Assembly (NCBI GenBank): GCA_013298415.1
Contig: JAAFHN010000245.1
Coordinates: forward strand, 1 to 5,013
Source: Comamonadaceae bacterium
GTDB lineage: Bacteria > Pseudomonadota > Gammaproteobacteria > Burkholderiales > Burkholderiaceae_C
Direction: 5' to 3'
Length of the DNA: 5,013 nt
Shown here: positions 4,554-5,013 of the stretch, piece by piece
Layout of the letters: each line of letters starts with the position of its first letter
How positions within the stretch are numbered: position 1 is the first letter of the stretch
Program-made: the position numbers and the translations under genes
The notes under the pieces: model-generated
What the model saw: the letters and a program-made list of their open reading frames with translations, nothing else
The model's database searches: none
What the model was told of the DNA's origin: nothing

Positions 4554-5013
4554 ATGAGCGCGACCATGTACTTGCCGCCGCACTTTGATCGCTCAAAGGA
4601 CAGGGCGGCTGCGCTGCGTTTGATGCGCGAAGCGGCGTTTGCGCAGCTCGTGAGCGTGTCGGCCGAGGGCGAGCCGTTTGTGACGCACTTGCCCTTGCAC
4701 GTGGTGGAGCGCGGGGAGCAGTTGGTGCTTCTGGGCCATGTGGCGCGGCCGAATGGGCACTGGAAGCTGCTGCAGGCCAACCCAAAAGCGCTGGCCGTGT
4801 TTCGCGGGCCGCATGCTTACATGTCGCCATCTGTCTATGCCGATCTTCAACGCGTGCCTACTTGGAACTACGTGGTGCTGCACGCACAGGTGCAAGCGAA
4901 GCTGATCGACCATGAGGCGGCGAATGCGAAGGACCGCATCCTGAAAGCCTTGATTGGTGAACACGAGCCTGCTTACGCTGAGCAGTGGCGTGCCTTGCCC
5001 CAGGAATACACCG
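4554..5013 (+). CDS. FMN-binding negative transcriptional regulator (PaiB family), 3'-truncated
   Basis: The frame runs open to the window edge, giving 153 residues of a protein that is normally about 205-215 long. It shows the PaiB-family landmarks: MYLPPHF (5-11) at the front, a strand THLPLHVV (44-51), GHVARPNGHWK (61-71), VFRGPHAYMSPSVY (82-95) and VPTWNYVVLHAQ (101-112). The split-barrel fold binds FMN and is related to pyridoxamine-phosphate oxidases. Bacillus subtilis PaiB was described as a negative regulator of sporulation and protease genes; for proteobacterial members the function is unproven and a flavin-dependent oxidoreductase or sensor role is equally possible. The upstream ATG at 4554 is preferred for its purine-rich ribosome binding site; 4566 is the alternative, giving a protein four residues shorter. 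It may be cotranscribed with the VOC gene, 168 bases upstream, or start from the AT-rich region between them. Confidence 0.93.
   Translation, partial: MSATMYLPPHFDRSKDRAAALRLMREAAFAQLVSVSAEGEPFVTHLPLHVVERGEQLVLLGHVARPNGHWKLLQANPKALAVFRGPHAYMSPSVYADLQRVPTWNYVVLHAQVQAKLIDHEAANAKDRILKALIGEHEPAYAEQWRALPQEYT

Larger units (their letters stand above)
4465..4557 (+). other. Possible 30-residue ORF overlapping the PaiB-like start
   Basis: This frame begins MNVDFVWTVVGFFMKNG and ends with an ATGA overlap onto the ATG of the PaiB-like gene (TGA 4555-4557, ATG 4554-4556). Residues 4-14 are hydrophobic, with Lys15 after them. It has no ribosome binding site of its own, so it would depend on reinitiation after the 13-codon frame. 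The AT-rich content of its first half differs from the surrounding genes. It may be chance. Confidence 0.22.

Overview
The window is GC-rich DNA of bacterial chromosome type. The protein sequences (a dihydrolipoyl dehydrogenase with the HPHPTLGES ending, an AHSA1-type SRPBCC protein, a Tat-exported alpha/beta hydrolase and a PaiB-like protein) suggest a betaproteobacterium, probably of the Burkholderiales/Comamonadaceae. That assignment rests on recall of family sequences, not on a search.

Layout. (1) 1-1100, + strand: the C-terminal three quarters of lpdA, the E3 subunit of 2-oxoacid dehydrogenase complexes, cut by the left edge. (2) 1101-1366: a gap with no recognised gene. It holds two short, end-overlapping + strand reading frames (1129-1269 and 1266-1400) that may be small genes, a relic or chance. 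(3) 1367-2072, - strand: a nucleotidyltransferase-like gene of the AbiEii/AbiGii type, overlapped at its 3' end by a 67-residue gene; the pair looks like a translationally coupled, possibly toxin-antitoxin-like unit. (4) 2145-2669, - strand: an SRPBCC (AHSA1-like) protein. (5) 2670-2807: the divergent intergenic region. (6) 2808-3866, + strand: an alpha/beta hydrolase with a Tat-like signal peptide and a visible Ser-Asp-His triad; a near-perfect 26-base inverted repeat lies inside this gene. (7) 4017-4385, + strand: a small VOC (glyoxalase-fold) protein with a good ribosome binding site. (8) 4386-4553: a short region with a tandem repeat that multiplies Shine-Dalgarno-like AGGAG motifs, an AT-rich island and two nested mini reading frames leading into (9) 4554-5013, + strand: a PaiB-like FMN-binding protein, cut by the right edge.

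The genes do not form one pathway. lpdA is the tail of a central-metabolism operon. What follows is a set of small, separately transcribed accessory or housekeeping genes. The most unusual parts are the coupled nucleotidyltransferase/small-protein pair and the leader region ahead of the PaiB-like gene. I see no tRNA, rRNA, CRISPR array, transposase or strong intrinsic terminator.
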